Below are positions 62,214-64,000 of a DNA stretch of 64,000 nt, in pieces. The DNA is from Bog-756 sp963745955 (GTDB lineage Bacteria > Actinomycetota > Acidimicrobiia > Acidimicrobiales > RAAP-2). Each line of letters begins with the position of its first letter. Within the stretch, counting starts at the first letter, position 1. Below the pieces are notes generated by a model, which worked only from the letters and a program-made list of their open reading frames with translations, made no database searches and was not told where the DNA came from. Location of the stretch: NCBI GenBank assembly GCA_963745955.1, contig CAVUZI010000008.1:186001-250000 (forward strand), written 5' to 3'. A program made the translations under genes and the position numbers.

Positions 62214-63242
62214 GTGCCTGCAGTCGACGAGCGGATCGTGGCTGAGCACACGATCTCGGTCGTGGTGCCCGTTTATCAGGGCGAACGAACCTTGGACGCG
62301 TTGATTGAGGAGCTCGCTCCCCTGACCAAGGGTTGCCAGACTCCAGAAGGGCGTCTGATGCGTGTCGCAGAGGTCGTCCTCGTCCATGACGCCGGGCCTG
62401 ACCGGTCGGATGAGGTGATCCGGCGGCTGGTGTCGACGACCCCATTCGTTCGCCCCGTGTGGCTTTCGCGGAACTTCGGACAGCATGCGGCGACGATCGC
62501 GGGAATGTCGTCGACCGGCTCTGAGTGGATAGTGACGATGGACGAGGACGGCCAGTTCGCCCCCGACGACATTGGCCGCCTGCTCGATGTCGCCCTCGGG
62601 GACGGTGCACAGCTGGTGTACGGCACCGCGAAGAAACCTCCTCACGGTTTTCTCCGCAACCTCTCGTCCCGCACGGCGAAGGGCGCTGCGAGACTCCTGT
62701 TGGCAGACGAGAGCCTTGTGAAATTCACGAGTTTCCGGCTCATGCTGGGAGAGATCGGCCGCGGTGTTGCCGCCTACGTTGGTCCAGGCGTCTATCTCGA
62801 CGCCGCTCTGAGCTGGGCGTTTGGAAGTGCTGCCTCGTGCCCGGTCCAGTTCAGGCAGGGCTCCGATCGTCCCTCCGGGTATTCGTTCCGGAAGCTGCTG
62901 TCCCATTTCTGGCAGCTCGTGATCACCATGGGTCCGCGTCCGCTTCGTCTTGTCTCCTTTGCCGGCGTCCTCGCCGGATTCGCGGGAGTGGTACTGGCTC
63001 TGATCGTGATCATCGAGAAGCTCGTTGGCCGGGAGAACGTGCCGGGTTGGACGTCCCTGACTGTGATCGTCTTGCTCTTGGGCGGCGTGAACCTCTTGGC
63101 CATCGGGGTCGTGGCCGAGTATGTCGGCGCCGCAGTCCGAATGGCGATGGGCAAACCCCTGTACCTGATCACTTCGGACCCATCCACGGGTCCGCTGCAT
63201 CGTGATGCCACGAGCCTGGCCGACCCTTCTGCGATCGAGTGA
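62214..63242 (+). CDS. GT2 glycosyltransferase, polyprenyl-phosphate type (DPM1/GtrB-like)
   Basis: A 342-residue GT-A enzyme with two C-terminal membrane helices. ISVVVPVYQGERTLDALIEEL opens the domain, VLVHDAGPDRSDEVIRRL follows, and WIVTMDEDGQFAPDDIG provides the DxD-like metal site. SVKF-type KFTSFRLMLGEI and the helix pair at about 235-310 match GtrB/ArnC-type enzymes that transfer a sugar to undecaprenyl phosphate. GTG at 62214 is chosen because of the TATCCT box just upstream and because the GT domain begins about 12 residues later. The upstream frame is open to 62157 without support. A coupled epimerase gene follows. Confidence 0.87.
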   Translation: MPAVDERIVAEHTISVVVPVYQGERTLDALIEELAPLTKGCQTPEGRLMRVAEVVLVHDAGPDRSDEVIRRLVSTTPFVRPVWLSRNFGQHAATIAGMSSTGSEWIVTMDEDGQFAPDDIGRLLDVALGDGAQLVYGTAKKPPHGFLRNLSSRTAKGAARLLLADESLVKFTSFRLMLGEIGRGVAAYVGPGVYLDAALSWAFGSAASCPVQFRQGSDRPSGYSFRKLLSHFWQLVITMGPRPLRLVSFAGVLAGFAGVVLALIVIIEKLVGRENVPGWTSLTVIVLLLGGVNLLAIGVVAEYVGAAVRMAMGKPLYLITSDPSTGPLHRDATSLADPSAIE

Positions 63243-63243
63243 T

Positions 63244-64000
63244 GTGATCTCGTGGGTGATCGGCCGAGGGGGTCTGCTCGGTCGAAGCGTCGAACTTGCC
63301 CTCGGGGCGCAGGGAGCCACCTGGCATCCGCGTCATCCTTTCAACTGGGCTGATCCGAGCGCAGTCGTCCGCGAGCTGTCGATCGCCTGCCGGGACTTCG
63401 CCGCTGAGGTTGGCGAATCGCCATGGCAGATTGTTTGGTGCGCCGGAGCTGGTGTGGTCGGTTCTGGACCCGCGGACCTTGAAAAGGAGACCCTCGCGTT
63501 CGCTGGCCTGCTGACCGGGATCACCGAGGTACTCTGCGCTCCAGAGAGAAGCCGAGGTGCGTTGTTCCTTGCATCGTCCGCAGGTGGCGTCTACGCGGGG
63601 GTCGGAACACCTCCGTTCCGTGAAGATTCTCCGGTCGCACCGTTGGCGCCATATGGTTGGAACAAGCTCGAACAGGAATCGCTGGCTCGTCAGTGGAGCA
63701 TGGAGACAGCGACTCCACTTCTCATCGGGCGGTTGTCCAACCTCTACGGTCCTGGCCAGAATCTCTCGAAGGCCCAGGGCCTGATCACCCAGATGTGCCT
63801 GCGTGTAGTGGCTCGTCAGCCTTTGGTTCTCTACGTTCCACTCGACACGATCCGCGATTATCTGTTCGCCGAGGATGCGGGGCGGCTGATCGCCCACGGG
63901 CTTGCCCGCCTACGTCTCGACACGCGGTCCGACGAAACACCTGCTGTCGTAAAGATTCTCGCGTCGCAGCAGCCAGCAACAGTTTCAACCGTCCTTGCCC
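63244..64000 (+). CDS. NAD-dependent epimerase/dehydratase (extended SDR), partial at the window edge
   Basis: An SDR-family sugar epimerase or dehydratase, open to the last base (252 codons). The GTG at 63244 starts ISWVIGRGGLLGRSVELAL, which has the Gly-rich NAD(P) motif G-x-G-G-L-L-G. Other features are WCAGAGVVGSG, LFLASSAGGVYAGVG and the catalytic YGWNK (Tyr-x3-Lys) near residue 138, followed by RLSNLYGPGQN and YVPLDTIRDYLFAEDAG. It begins 1 bp after the stop of the GT2 gene and is probably co-translated, suggesting it makes or modifies the sugar that enzyme uses. The C-terminus lies outside the window. Confidence 0.85.
   Translation, partial: MISWVIGRGGLLGRSVELALGAQGATWHPRHPFNWADPSAVVRELSIACRDFAAEVGESPWQIVWCAGAGVVGSGPADLEKETLAFAGLLTGITEVLCAPERSRGALFLASSAGGVYAGVGTPPFREDSPVAPLAPYGWNKLEQESLARQWSMETATPLLIGRLSNLYGPGQNLSKAQGLITQMCLRVVARQPLVLYVPLDTIRDYLFAEDAGRLIAHGLARLRLDTRSDETPAVVKILASQQPATVSTVLA

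Noticed and set aside
60942..63320. A 792-codon minus-strand open frame
   Set aside because: It mirrors the oxidoreductase and GT2 genes, which have clear motifs and start signals; the antisense product has no family features.
1..64000. CRISPR arrays
   Set aside because: No series of identical direct repeats with regular spacers was found; the short repeat at 3885 is a degenerate tandem repeat without spacers.
1..64000. rRNA or tRNA genes, phage genes or an integrase with att sites
   Set aside because: No such genes or typical site duplications were recognised; the only mobile gene is the IS110 transposase.

Overview
The window is high-GC, gram-positive-type actinobacterial DNA. Acidimicrobiia or a near relative fits best, but no rRNA or marker gene is present to fix this. 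Supporting signs are a DUF222/HNH endonuclease of the 13E12 type, a resuscitation-promoting-factor-like lysozyme, a TAP-type alpha/beta hydrolase, a GT39/GT2 pair, many GTG/TTG starts, frequent ATGA/GTGA stop-start overlaps and several leaderless starts with a TANNNT box 6-8 nt upstream.

Layout. Positions 1-24,000 are a GC-rich housekeeping block: an MMPL transporter, a tyrosine phosphatase, a class III aminotransferase, a VOC protein, an acyl-CoA dehydrogenase, a GT39 and GT2-GtrA envelope glycosylation pair, a DUF222/HNH nuclease, a two-component system, a five-gene flavin/ferredoxin electron-transfer operon (small secreted protein, ApbE, ferric-reductase-like membrane protein, NuoF-like protein, ferredoxin), a TAP-like hydrolase, a DUF998 membrane protein, a cold-shock protein and an Rpf-like protein with a long leader. 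A GC-rich palindrome-dense stretch near 23.4-23.8 kb may be an RNA gene.

Positions 24,500-64,000 are a surface-glycan region with lower GC in the middle. It holds many glycosyltransferases, two or more flippases, methyltransferases, a secreted glycosidase-like protein, a capsule-type protein, a phosphoglycosyl transferase, an oxidoreductase and an epimerase. At its core is a pseudaminic-acid type pathway: pseB, pseC, an SpsF/PseF-like cytidylyltransferase, pseI, a pseG-pseH fusion and a pseudaminic-acid-associated methylase. pseB occurs twice as direct repeats of about 1,045 bp (about 98.6% identical by eye), 13.7 kb apart. Between the copies lie an IS110-family transposase, a decayed nuclease gene and two linked genes of unknown function. 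The interval therefore looks like a cassette that homologous recombination could excise or exchange.

Caution. At least 25 single-base frame changes interrupt otherwise well-conserved genes, while neighbouring genes are intact. Sequence or assembly indels explain this more simply than mass gene decay. Coordinates for these genes span the whole locus and the approximate break is given in each entry.
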